From assembly GCA_036674765.1 (NCBI GenBank), contig JARVKI010000001.1, forward strand, positions 868,001-932,000: 64,000 nt of DNA, written 5' to 3'. The translations under genes were made by a program, and so were the position numbers. The DNA comes from Seiridium cupressi. Taxonomy: Eukaryota > Ascomycota > Sordariomycetes > Amphisphaeriales > Sporocadaceae. How positions within the stretch are numbered: position 1 is the stretch's first letter; each line of letters begins with the position of its first letter. Under the pieces are notes generated by a model. That model did no database searches and was not told the DNA's origin. It saw only the letters and a program-made list of their open reading frames with translations. Shown here piece after piece: positions 23,691 to 33,645 of the stretch.

Positions 23691-24758
23691 ATGTTGACAG
23701 TATTCGACACTATCGATGATGCACCTCCCGGAACGACCCTCAATTTCGAAAACTCTTCCCTTGACCTACCCCAAAGCCAACGCCGCCGCGTCGACTCACC
23801 CAATCGTCCTTGCAGAATGGTTGAAGAGCGCACCCCTACCCCCGACTTCGACCCTTTGGCTGTCGGAGTGGACTTGGCTCCTCTCCCTGAATACAAGGCG
23901 GCTGCCACAGCTGGCTTCGACTTTGACGGATATCTTGCCCAACCTCTACGACTTCATGAGGACCTCACGTCAGGTTGCGGTGGACAAACGTGGCCGGCCG
24001 GCATGGTGCTGGCAAAACATATGCTCCGCTACCATCGAAACGACCTGAAGGAGGCAAGAATGTGGGTTTGATTAAAAAGAAAAGAGAAATAGTCAATGCA
24101 TGATGCGTTGGCACTTCGCGCGGCGGGCATCCTAGGGAACCTTTTTTCGCTGATTCTCACGCCTTCACAGCCTAGAACTCGGTGCCGGCGGCGGGTTGGT
24201 GGGCCTAGCAGTCGCTCGCGGTTGCGAGATCCGGAAGCCCCTGCTGATCACCGATCAACTTGAGATGTACTCGCTGATGGGCCATAACATCGAACTGAAC
24301 GAGCTGCAGGGTCGGGTCAAAGCTGCAATTCTGAACTGGTAAGTCGCTCCCCGGCTTGTCTCTGAGCCCCTTGCCCAGACAGGTGTGACCAGCTCTGCGC
24401 AAACGCTGAGATATCCAATGCAAACGCTCTAACTACGGTGGGGGGGGGGGTTAGGGGCCAAGCGCTTGCGCAAGACGTTGTGGACTTTCAACCAGACGTG
24501 ATTCTTGCTGCGGATTGCGTCTACTTCGAGCCGGCATTCCCTTTGCTCCTCACCACGTTGTCCGATCTGCTGACGCTGTGTCCATCGGCCACCATCTACT
24601 TCTGCTTCAAAAAGAGACGTCGTGCCGACATGCAATTCCTCAAGAAGGCGCAAAAGGCGTTCAACGTGGCCCAAGTACACGACGAGGACCGTCCGGTATT
24701 CAGCCGAGAAGGACTTTTTCTGTACGCCATTACCAGCAAAGCAATGCATCATGGATGA
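23691..24758 (+). CDS. EFM6: Protein-lysine methyltransferase EFM6 (METTL21 family)
   Basis: Three exons, 23691-24061, 24171-24338 and 24455-24758, give 280 residues. Yeast Efm6 methylates a lysine of translation elongation factor eEF1A in the cytosol. Motifs: SGCGGQTWPAGMVLAKHML before the first junction, then the SAM-binding ILELGAGGGLVGLAVA formed across it (AT|C joins exon 1 to exon 2), LLITDQLEMYSLMGHNIELN, and DVILAADCVYFEPAFPLL with the D-x-x-Y motif (Asp200-Tyr203) of this methyltransferase group, followed by YFCFKKRRRADMQFLKKA, strongly typical of Efm6. The second intron has a CTAAC branch point but an 11-nt G-run (24440-24450) where a pyrimidine tract is expected. The start could instead be Met43 (23817, MVEERTPTPDFDP), since the first 42 residues look unlike the family. 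Confidence 0.9.
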
Positions 24759-26309
24759 GTTGGGGCGAGAATAGACGCTTGGTAGGACAAACAATACGTT
24801 CCCTCTTACACACAAGCTCCACCCATACGAAACTTATTCCATGCCCTCGGAACTCTCTTCCCTACTATGGACATGCTGTTTTTCATGGTCGTGTTCCTTC
24901 TAGTTAGCCAGGCCTTCTGCGTCGGCTATTCTCGCCTGCAGTAGAGCTGTTCCAATGCCACCTACGAATCTGGAATGTCAACTTTGCCTTTGATTGCCAC
25001 AAAATGCGGATGTACATGCAAACTCGAGACAAGGACCCTCGTGATACTACTGAACGTTTTTACATATACGCTGGACCCCGAAAAAGCTTAACCTGAAAAT
25101 CAACTCCAGGAGAGGAAAAAGAACCAACCCAAGGTACGATGACAGCGGTATAGTGTCCGAACGTATGTTCAATGCGGTGAGACAGGTGGAGAGGTGCATC
25201 AGCCCACGTGGAGCCGCTGAACACTCAGCTTGCTCAAGAACATAGCGACCTACCACTTCCCCCCCCTCTCTCGCGTCTGTCTCAAGCCTCTAAGTTCCAA
25301 TCCATTGGGTGAGGCACATAGGCGACAAATCATGACTGGCAAACGCTTCTCAAATTGACACTACTTCGCAGGGCGCCCTAGTCTACCCGGGAGGGACATA
25401 ATTGTTTGAGAATTAATCTAAGTTATAAAGTATCGTTGGTTGGTTCCCTCCGTGCTTGTGATGGTGAATCCTACACCAAAGCTTTAGCTGCCGTGGAGTG
25501 CAAGAGTTTTCCAGCTAGGCAGCGCCGTTCACGATTCAGAAGGCGCCATGAGGAGCGGACATTAAAAGCTAATGCAGACTAGGGAGGGTCGTCCGCAGCC
25601 TCCTGGATCGTGGACAACTGGAAGGGCCTCGGAGGGATCGCCAGGCACTTCCACCCCTGCGTCCAGCATATGGCCAGGGGCTCACACTGTCTTCATTGGC
25701 TCGCCAGGATGTGGACACGAGCGGTTCCTTGCAGCTGCAGGTACCCATCCTTGGAAGACGAAGTTGGGATGTGCCGATGCCACCACGGACCTTGGTTCTG
25801 GAGGGCTCCATCTTGTAATGGGCGCAGCTCCCCAGCTTGTGCCTTGTTTCAACGCCGGTTCGTCCCATGATTGGTCTCTTTGCGTTGCTTTGACCTGACC
25901 GGCCCGCTGGCTGCCAGCGCTGTTTTTTTTTGTTTCCCCATTCTGGGATAGACCTGCTTTCCGTGTACCCAGTCTTTTACGCTTCTCCTCAAAGGCAATA
26001 AAGACCCCCGGTTTCCTTTCTCTCTCTCTCTTCATCTCATGACGACTCACTTGTGATCCTCACGAACAAACACATTCTTTTTTGAGCAGTGCTCACTCTA
26101 TACATTCTTTTTTTCCTGGAAAAGCTGCTCGCCACACTCATTCCCTAGGAGGAATCACGATCCCACGCGACCGATCTACATCGTACGGTTAAAGAATACC
26201 GCCAGCGCACATACAACACTTACATACCCAGACAACAACTTGATCCACTCCCGGCTGGTCCCTTTGAGCATTTTATCCTGCTTTTGATTCAGATACCCAA
26301 CCCGCCAAA
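24759..26309. other. Long upstream region of the Asp f 7-like gene
   Basis: A 1.55-kb spacer. 25920-26040 carries a T-run and a CT-repeat (CTCTCTCTCTC near 26022-26032), a common mark of strongly expressed fungal genes. From 26042 to the start at 26310 no ATG occurs, fitting a leader of about 250 nt. TATAAAG occurs near 25424. ORFs at 25570-25900 overlap on both strands and match nothing known to me. Confidence 0.6.
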
Positions 26310-27134
26310 ATGAAGTCTGCAACCATTGCTGTCGCCGTACTGGCCTCTGTCGCGATTGCGCAACCTCACGGTCATGCCCGCCGTCACCAACACGACAGGC
26401 GTGATCTTGTTGTTGAATGGGTTACTGTCGAGGAGACCGTCACCGTCGAGGTGGATGAGGCCACCACTCAGACTTTCTATCCCTCCAAGACCCCAGAGGT
26501 CGTCGCAACGTCTTCCGGCTCTCCTGGTCAGTTCTTCGAGGCAGCCAGCAGCAGCAGCAGCAGCCCTTACTCTGTTGCTGCCCCTTCGACCACCCTGATT
26601 GCCCAGCCCTCAACCGAGAAGACCATTGCTCCTGCACCCACAACCACCAGCACGACTGCACCTATCGTCGCGCCTTCTTCTACCACTGAGACCTCTGCCC
26701 CTGTTGAGACTACTACATATGCAGCGCCTGCTTCGTCTACCACTGCTGCTAGCACCGGTGGCAGCAGCGGAGGATCCGGTACCAATGTCAAGAGCAGTGA
26801 CATGACATACTACCCGATCGGCCTTGGCTCCTGTGGTTACGATGACGCTGGCCTTGACATGACTAAGCCCGTCGTTGCCGTTGACAGCAAACTTTGGGAC
26901 TCCGTCAGCACTGCTACAAGCTACGGTCTTGATCAACCCGCCCACCCCTTCTGCAACCAAGAGGTTACCATCATGTACAACGGACATAACACCACTGGTA
27001 TAGTCCGTGACAGATGTGGTGGCTGCGTACCCAATGCTGTCGATGTCGCCGAGATGATCTTTGACGACCTTGTCGGCGGCACTGGTGCTGGCAGAGTCTC
27101 GGTCGAATGGTTCTTCAACAGCGGCAAGTGGTAA
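26310..27134 (+). CDS. Secreted expansin-like DPBB protein (Asp f 7-like)
   Basis: Single-exon 274-residue secreted protein. Residues 1-17 are a signal peptide (MKSATIAVAVLASVAIA); a dibasic site (RRH...RRD, 24-32) may be cut by a Kex2-type protease. Residues about 50-160 are a Ser/Thr/Pro/Ala linker, probably O-glycosylated. Residues about 163-272 form a double-psi beta-barrel of the RlpA/expansin type: DMTYYPIGLGSCGYDD, FCNQEVTIMYNG and VRDRCGGCVPNAVDVAEMIFDDL, with cysteines near 175, 215, 236 and 239. Homologues include the Aspergillus allergen Asp f 7 and riboflavin-aldehyde-forming-enzyme-like proteins; their biochemical activity is not established, and a cell-wall-loosening role is inferred from the fold. 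The CT-rich, ATG-free upstream region suggests high expression. Confidence 0.88.
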   Translation: MKSATIAVAVLASVAIAQPHGHARRHQHDRRDLVVEWVTVEETVTVEVDEATTQTFYPSKTPEVVATSSGSPGQFFEAASSSSSSPYSVAAPSTTLIAQPSTEKTIAPAPTTTSTTAPIVAPSSTTETSAPVETTTYAAPASSTTAASTGGSSGGSGTNVKSSDMTYYPIGLGSCGYDDAGLDMTKPVVAVDSKLWDSVSTATSYGLDQPAHPFCNQEVTIMYNGHNTTGIVRDRCGGCVPNAVDVAEMIFDDLVGGTGAGRVSVEWFFNSGKW

Positions 27135-28418
27135 GCTACTTGTCCCTGGTTTACCTCAACTTCTAGGAAAATCATGTCGCAACGATTACGAGTCTGTTTC
27201 ATTTAGGTTCTCTTCATTTGCAAATACTGCGGCTGTGTTCGAGTGCAAATTCATTGGAGTTTTGGGCAACGTATCAGGCGCATCTCTGGACCATCAGGCC
27301 CAAGCATTCTCAGGCACCTAGGACAGGATACAGGCTTGTGGTTGATACCAACCGCCGGTGGATATCGGAAAAGGGAAAAAAGTCCCGCGCTTTGTGTAGA
27401 AGCTTTCCGTCACCAGGACACGGGATCGATAGAATTTAATTCTCTTGTACATATTGAGTAAACAATCAATGGAGCAATATTCCTATCACGACGCCTATGA
27501 GTATGCGATTCGCGTGATCCTGTCGAGGAAGGCAGCCTGCCGAGCTCTCTTTGCGTTGCTTGAACTGCCCGCCTCTAAGCCTCGTCGAATGTGAGCTAAC
27601 GCAAGCCACAACAGAAAGCCGTTCCGCTGTTAACATTCCATCTCATGATAGCTGAAAGTTTCACTTCTAATGCCGTTGATTACGAAATAGCCGGCAGCCT
27701 CCGTGTCATACGTTCGTATTTGCATATGACCTTCGGGCTAGGCCGTCGATCCTCTAGGAGCCCGGATAGCCCGATACGATGCCGTATCCGGCACACAACT
27801 TCGGGTTCTTGGAAGCCACGAGTCAACTTGACTCATCTCGAGACATGGTGATCACTCAAGCACTGGGGCGCAGCGGGTCAGCCCGTGTTCCGGAGCTTTT
27901 TGATGGAGCACCATGAAATGAAGGCTTGAAAGCTTGTCTGCTGTCTAGTCGTGTGACGTCTGAGTTGGACACAGCAAATAGGGGCATCTTGCTCAGAGGG
28001 CAAAATTATGTCTCGTCCGCCGCTGGTAATTCAATGTGTCATTATCTACTATTTATGTATACACGAAACATATTTCCTCTTGATTTTACATCATATAAAG
28101 CAGTAGCGGAATTGATATAAATGTCATGATCGAATTTTATACGTGCCCATTGTATCATACAGCCACGCGGGATCGGTATTGCTGCCATCGCAGCGGCTCA
28201 AGCCCTACGCAGGTAAATGAGTATCAGAAGGCCAACTCGGGTCACAGCCACTCCACGTACACCCTTGGCGATGAATACGAAGAACTATGCTACCGTACTC
28301 CAACATCAGGATGCGATAGCGTCTAGGCACAATTGCAGTCAAATATAATACAATGGCAGATCCTCTCTTCCAGCAGCATTTACGGAAGCATGGATCTTTG
28401 GCTGTATTCATGATCTGC
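27135..28418. other. Gene-free region
   Basis: 1.3 kb between the Asp f 7-like stop and the hydrolase remnant. The first 100-200 bp should be 3' UTR. A+T content rises around 28040-28120. No ORF with recognisable features. Confidence 0.6.
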
Positions 28419-29002
28419 TCAAGCCGTAGTAAACGAATCCACCACTTCTTTGGTTAATCCAACACCCTTACCTAGAAAGAGTCCCCCGAAAGGAGACATG
28501 TGGCTTCCTTCGACCTCCTCAACAATCTACTTCTGGCTTACGCTATTCAGCATGCCATGCTGGGCCTCCTTTGGTATCTCGTCGTCCCGCGTACAGATGA
28601 TATACTCCAGCCTCCCCTTCAACACATCGCGCCTGTCACCTAGAGCAGGCGGAGATTGCTTGCTTGTGGAGGCCAGGGTGGGATGGGGCTTGCACGACTC
28701 TGCCAGTATTTCTGCTTCCTTCGCCGAGAAACCGAGCTTGAATATGTTCGCGGAATCCCTCGGTATATTAACCCCATGTAGAAGTGTGTCATCCAGTATC
28801 CAAAGAGCCAGAGTGCCGCCGTCATCCTTACGCACCTACTTTCTTCTGGCACTATGAACGTGGACACGTAGATGAGACCGAGAACTCCTCCGGAGAGACC
28901 AGCGGCACGTCTTTCGAATACACTGGGATCCTTGGTGGCGCCCAAGCCTGGCATGCCACCATAGCTGTGCATTACAAGAACGGCATGGGAAGCTACACTG
29001 TA
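28419..29002 (-). pseudogene. Broken alpha/beta hydrolase remnant
   Basis: Read on the minus strand, three pieces line up as one alpha/beta hydrolase. Piece 1 (29002 to about 28840) has SHAVLVMHSYGGMPG, the nucleophile elbow with its Ser, then RRAAGLSGGVLGLIYVSTFIVPEE. The frame then shifts by a net one-base loss near 28835-28850 into piece 2 (to 28530), which reads GGTLALWILDDT, GVNIPRDSANIF, FTSKQSP-like STSKQSPPALG and YIICTRDDEIPKEAQ. An in-frame TAG at 28527-28529 is followed in the same frame by piece 3, IVEEVEGSHMSPF, the catalytic His region, ending at TGA 28419-28421. Ser, Asp and His of the triad are all still visible. The N-terminal third (usually VLVPGAWH...) is missing upstream. 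Family: small secreted or cytosolic hydrolases common in Pezizomycotina. A sequencing error could explain one lesion, but not all three. Confidence 0.8.
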
Positions 29003-30972
29003 CTAAAGTAAGAATGTCAGAAAGCCTCAATCCTGCTTTACATGGTTTTATGCATCCAAAGATCGTCAGGGCCTGGTCTTGGTCTGTTTATCGCATTCTG
29101 CACTTGCTGAGATCGAAAACAAAACCGGCCAACTACGAAATTGCTGGGAGAAGTCACTTTCATGCTTCTTAATTGCCAGCTGACGAAGGAGACTTTGCCA
29201 GTACCCCTGCTGGAACTGGCTAATCGTAGCGTAACTTAGCCAGGATATCGAGACAAACGGTATTATTTACATGCATGAACATGAAAATATTCCACGCGAT
29301 ACATGTCATACAAGGACATAAACATGTCTTTCTGCGGTTGTGACATATCATTGGCTAACTTTCCGCCGATGCCACGATTGATTACCGGCCTAGAAACTCA
29401 ACGATCCGATCCTCTGAACGGAGGATTACGAGTAGAAATGCCATATGTATGTCAAATATGCCCCTCATGAGTTGGAAGATACGAATTTTTTGATCGAATG
29501 TGATTGCCATGCATGTTGTCACCACTCTGATATCACCATAGATTTGCATTTTGCCTCAGCTGCCTGCAATCGCGAAGGCAGGCAGATATAAGCAGCGGTT
29601 CCCAAGGTTCGATAGCGGAGGGTTGTAAGAAGGGTGCGAGCAAACGATACAAGCAGTTCTAGTCTCTAGTTAAGGGCTTCTATTTTCACAGCCATCATCA
29701 TCCAGATTTCACGATTCAATCCTCCCTTTCGTCATCCTCCGGTTACCATAGCAATCTTTCTCCCGCTGCTGGTTCTCGAGGTTTTCGTCTCCATATAAGG
29801 TATAGCCAACAGGAGTACGTCCAAAGAAGGGCGACAAGAAGACGGGTATTAGCGTTGAAATACAACGCATGTGATACTAGATGTAGTGAAGGTTATAATA
29901 AAGGGCCCCACGTGATGTGAATATGGCCTCCGGCCAATCACTGACTTCAATGGGTGGCAAAATGCTCCCGAAAATGTAAAAACGTCTGGCCAACCCAGAT
30001 ATGCATTACGGTGACTTCGATCTTCATTTAGCGATCCTACGACTATTATTAGAGGGCGGACTGCACACGTCCATTCGCCTGCTAAGCGCTCTAGCCCCGC
30101 AACTGCAGGGGACTGTCAAAAGGGGACAGCGTCGTCTAACCGTCCTTGGTCATTTCTTTCGCTGCTGCCCGGCTGCATGGCCGCTTAGAAGGCTCAAGGA
30201 ACAAGCGTATGCTTTTCAGGTCTTCATGCCATGGAAGTGATCGTGGTCGAAGCGATCGTCAGCGTGGCAATGGGGCAGACAGCCGGAAAAGTACCAGCGC
30301 GTTTGGAGTCTTGGTGATGCTGGAAACCCCTGTCGTTTCTGGGGGCTGAGAACACCTTGGTCTACAATGTAGGAAAGGTGTGGTATGGTGACTGATTGGG
30401 AGGAGCGTTCCTTGCTTCGATGCACTGCCTCACAGCATGGGGAGAGTCGAATCGGCTCATCCAAGAGCTGTTTCCATCTTTGGATTTCATCCGATTGAAT
30501 ATATTCAGCGGTAGCCCACCGCGCATCTGCTGGACAAGATCAAGATCGTTGATAATTCTTAGCGCGTCCAAGAGGCGCGACCGACCTGGCGACACCGACT
30601 CTGGAAGTGTCCGCTGAGTTCAGCCGCACCATCGCCTTCGTTCCTGCCGGCTTCAGGGAATCATAAGTACTGGCATCTTCCATTCTGTGGGACTATCGAC
30701 GGAATCGAGCTAGAATTCTGTCTTCACAACCCTCGCCAGGTCATGACATGCTGGGAACTATTCTGGGTTCATAGGTGAATACTGGGTTCATTGTCTTTAG
30801 TCGCATTAACAGTCGGCGTTCGCCCATTTTGTTCCTCCCAACCTGGATACCGCAACTGAGGGCGGCTTATTGTTGGCTTGGTTCGGTGCATTTCCTTTCC
30901 GTCGCTCGTTACACTGGTTTATGTACGACATGATACCTGAATGTTTGGTGACTAGCCGCCCGACGTGACGGC
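29003..30972. other. Gene-free region upstream of the DUF3433 gene
   Basis: About 2 kb. I looked on the minus strand at 29003-29400 for the missing N-terminal part of the hydrolase and did not find it. 29240-29560 is A+T-rich; 29640-29780 is pyrimidine-rich on the + strand. Short ORFs around 30000-30620 on both strands have no recognisable features. Confidence 0.55.
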
Positions 30973-33645
30973 ATGGCTCAGCAAGAGTACTCCCGAGGTG
31001 CGCAATGGAATGCGCACGGAACGAGCCGGACTTGGTCGCGCGGAGACGCGACTGTGTCAAACAACATTTACCAAGGCACAGAGACACTTCCACACCAAAG
31101 CGGCAGGGAGTCACTCGTGTCACCAGACACACACTTCGAATCTCAGCGAGTGGGATCTAGTTCTGAAAGTAGTGGACATGTCTATTCCGGGGCTGGTTCT
31201 TCGTGGTCACCATATGGTCCATCTAGTGGTCGGTACGAGCCAGTCTCGGCACCAGCAACAACTTCGCCAGAGGGAAGGGAATCAAGGCGCGGATTGTCGC
31301 AAGATACGTTGGTGGAAGATGAGAGCTATGATATGTCACTGCTGAGATCGGCTGCTCCACTGGGTGCCTCAACCACGCCCATTGCCACGCCCCAGGGAGG
31401 ACCTGAGCCCTCAACTCCAATCTTCGACATGACGTCGTTTTCCGGACCAATTGGCGCACAGGACCACGATTTTCTTCTCAAGGGCCTCCAGGAGCAGGAA
31501 GCATGTGGCAAACTTACAGGTGGACTAGGTGCTGGAATGGACCCAGACACAAGGATAAGGAGCAATGAGCTCCTCGCGACAAGCCCGATGGTCAACAGGT
31601 CTTTCTCGTTCTCGCGGGCGCTGTCAGTGAGGAGAACCCCAAGCGTCAGGAACGAGATTAGGGGCCTCGGGCAGATAGCAGCGAACAAGACAGGTGAGGT
31701 GATTGAGGTCATCCTCGAAGAGCCGTCGGACATTGATCTCAGCACCATGACGGGCCCTAGTCCTGCCGGCATAGGCTTGGATGAGATGCGTCGTTCAACC
31801 TTTCCCGTGGCCACCACCAAAACCCAAGTATTCTACCCCCAGCCCAACTGGAAACCCTTCAGTATGAGGTGGCCATACTTATCAGGCTTGATAATTCTAT
31901 CCATTGGTTTAGCCATTGGTCAGGAAGCGTTATATCGTCAATCTGCGGCGGCGCCCTTGATGAAATTCAGAAGGCCCGACGAGATCAAACCTTTCGACTA
32001 TTTCGTACTCAAATTCCTACCAACAATCGTCACAGTCACCTTTGGTGTCCTGTGGTCGATGACGGACTTTGAGGTCAAGCGCCTGGAAGCTTTCTATCAA
32101 ATGTCGAAGGAAGGGGGTGCTCGAGCCGCTGAATCGGTCAATGTGGACTATTTAACTCTGTTCAACCTGATGCGACCTATTCGGGCGTTCCAGAGAAAGC
32201 ATTACGCAGTTGCCGTGTCGTCAATCACAACACTGCTTGCTGTTTCTTTGGTCCCCACCCTCGGTTCGGCAGCGATTGTGATGAACCCTGATAGAACGAC
32301 ACGCCACAACGATGTACTCATCGAGAAGACGATCACCATCAATCCGGTTTTATCCCGGCTTCTGACATCCACATTTGTGATCATCGCCGTGCTTGGTATG
32401 GTTCTTTTCTACCAACTGCAAAGCCGCCGGTCTGGACTGTTGGCGGACGTGAAAGGCATTGCAGGGCTCGCCTCCATGGCGGTGGTGAGCCACATAATGA
32501 TGGATTTCAAGGACATGGATGTCGTTAAACCTAAAGACATTCACTATAAACTGAGGGATCACCGTTATGTTCTGCGGAACTCTTCGCTGGCTCGGGACAA
32601 CTCCTCGCCAATGACGATACGCGAGAGAGACAGGTACCGGGAGGCACATCTATCAGAAAACCCACATCCGCTCATGCTCCGAGCCGAGGGCGGGATACCT
32701 TTCATAGTCGGAATCCTTCTCTTCCTCGGCTTCATACCCCTATTACTCTTCACACCCGTTAGCGAATTAACTGATAAAGCGCCGTGGATCGTGACAGCGC
32801 TGGCCGTCTGCATCAAGCTCGCCTGGGGGAGCCTCGAGACCGACCTTCGCATGATGTAAGTATAATAAACCCAAGTCATCTCGAATATTAATTGTACTCG
32901 GCCGAGAGGAATCGGCCATTCTGCTACAAGAAATCGAGAAGCTAACGCGTTTTCTGTCTCCAGGGAACCGTACTACATTCTGTCGAAGCGGCACGCCCCA
33001 GCCAAAGTACTTACCCTCGACTATACCGCAATGCCATTTGCATGGGTGGCGATCCGCGCCCTGCTCAACAAGCATTGGCTCGTCTTTCTGGTCGGCTTTG
33101 GCACTATACTCTCTGAAACTCTAACGGTCTTCGTCACCTCTCTCGCGACAGTAGAAGGCAAGGACTTCATTGACCAGATCCGCCACGCGGCCAACGACAC
33201 AGATGGTACGCTATTCGGGGGTCCCAGCCCAGACAACCCAAACCAGGACTTCAATTCCGGCCAGGAGACCGTGCTGTCGTTCCTCGTCTCGCTCATCTTC
33301 ACCGCCTTTATCCTGCTCTACATGTTCACTGTCGCGACGCTCGTCTTTGTGCGGCGACGCCACCCCTTCCTCCCGCGCCAGCCGAACACCATTGCCAGCA
33401 TCTTGGCATTTATGCACCAAAGCAAGATGCTCTATGACTTTGTCGGCACGGCCAAGTTCAGTGACAAGGAAATGGTGCGAAAACTTGGGGGATTGGGTAA
33501 GACGTATGGGCTGGGATGGTTTGAGGGTCGGGACGGCCAAACGCACTGCGGCGTGGATGAGGAGGAGCTTACGGGTAGTTATAAGCATGGCATTAATTAT
33601 AGTCATGTCAATAAGCCATGGGACCGGGAATGGCAGCTGTTTTGA
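30973..33645 (+). CDS. DUF3433 polytopic membrane protein
   Basis: Two exons, 30973-32855 and 32964-33645, joined AT|G, give 854 residues. The intron has a GTAAGT donor, a GCTAAC branch point and a CTCCAG acceptor. Residues 1-290 are Ser/Gly/Thr-rich, disordered and presumably cytosolic. Then at least eight membrane segments follow, for example PYLSGLIILSIGLAIGQEAL, FLPTIVTVTFGVLWSM, YAVAVSSITTLLAVSLVPTL, STFVIIAVLGMVLFYQL, FIVGILLFLGFIPLLLF, PWIVTALAVCIKLAWG, WLVFLVGFGTILSETLTVFV and FLVSLIFTAFILLYMFTVATL. A repeated design (membrane group, linker, membrane group) is typical of DUF3433, and the KPKDIHYKLRDHRYVLR linker is a family block. Members are fungal and largely uncharacterised; Neurospora 'spray', linked to the hyphal-tip calcium gradient, is to my memory a relative. 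Function here is unknown. Confidence 0.82.

Noticed and set aside
25569..26050. ORFs of about 100-120 codons on both strands
   Set aside because: Mutual antisense overlap, located in the CT-rich upstream region of the Asp f 7-like gene, no recognisable domain.
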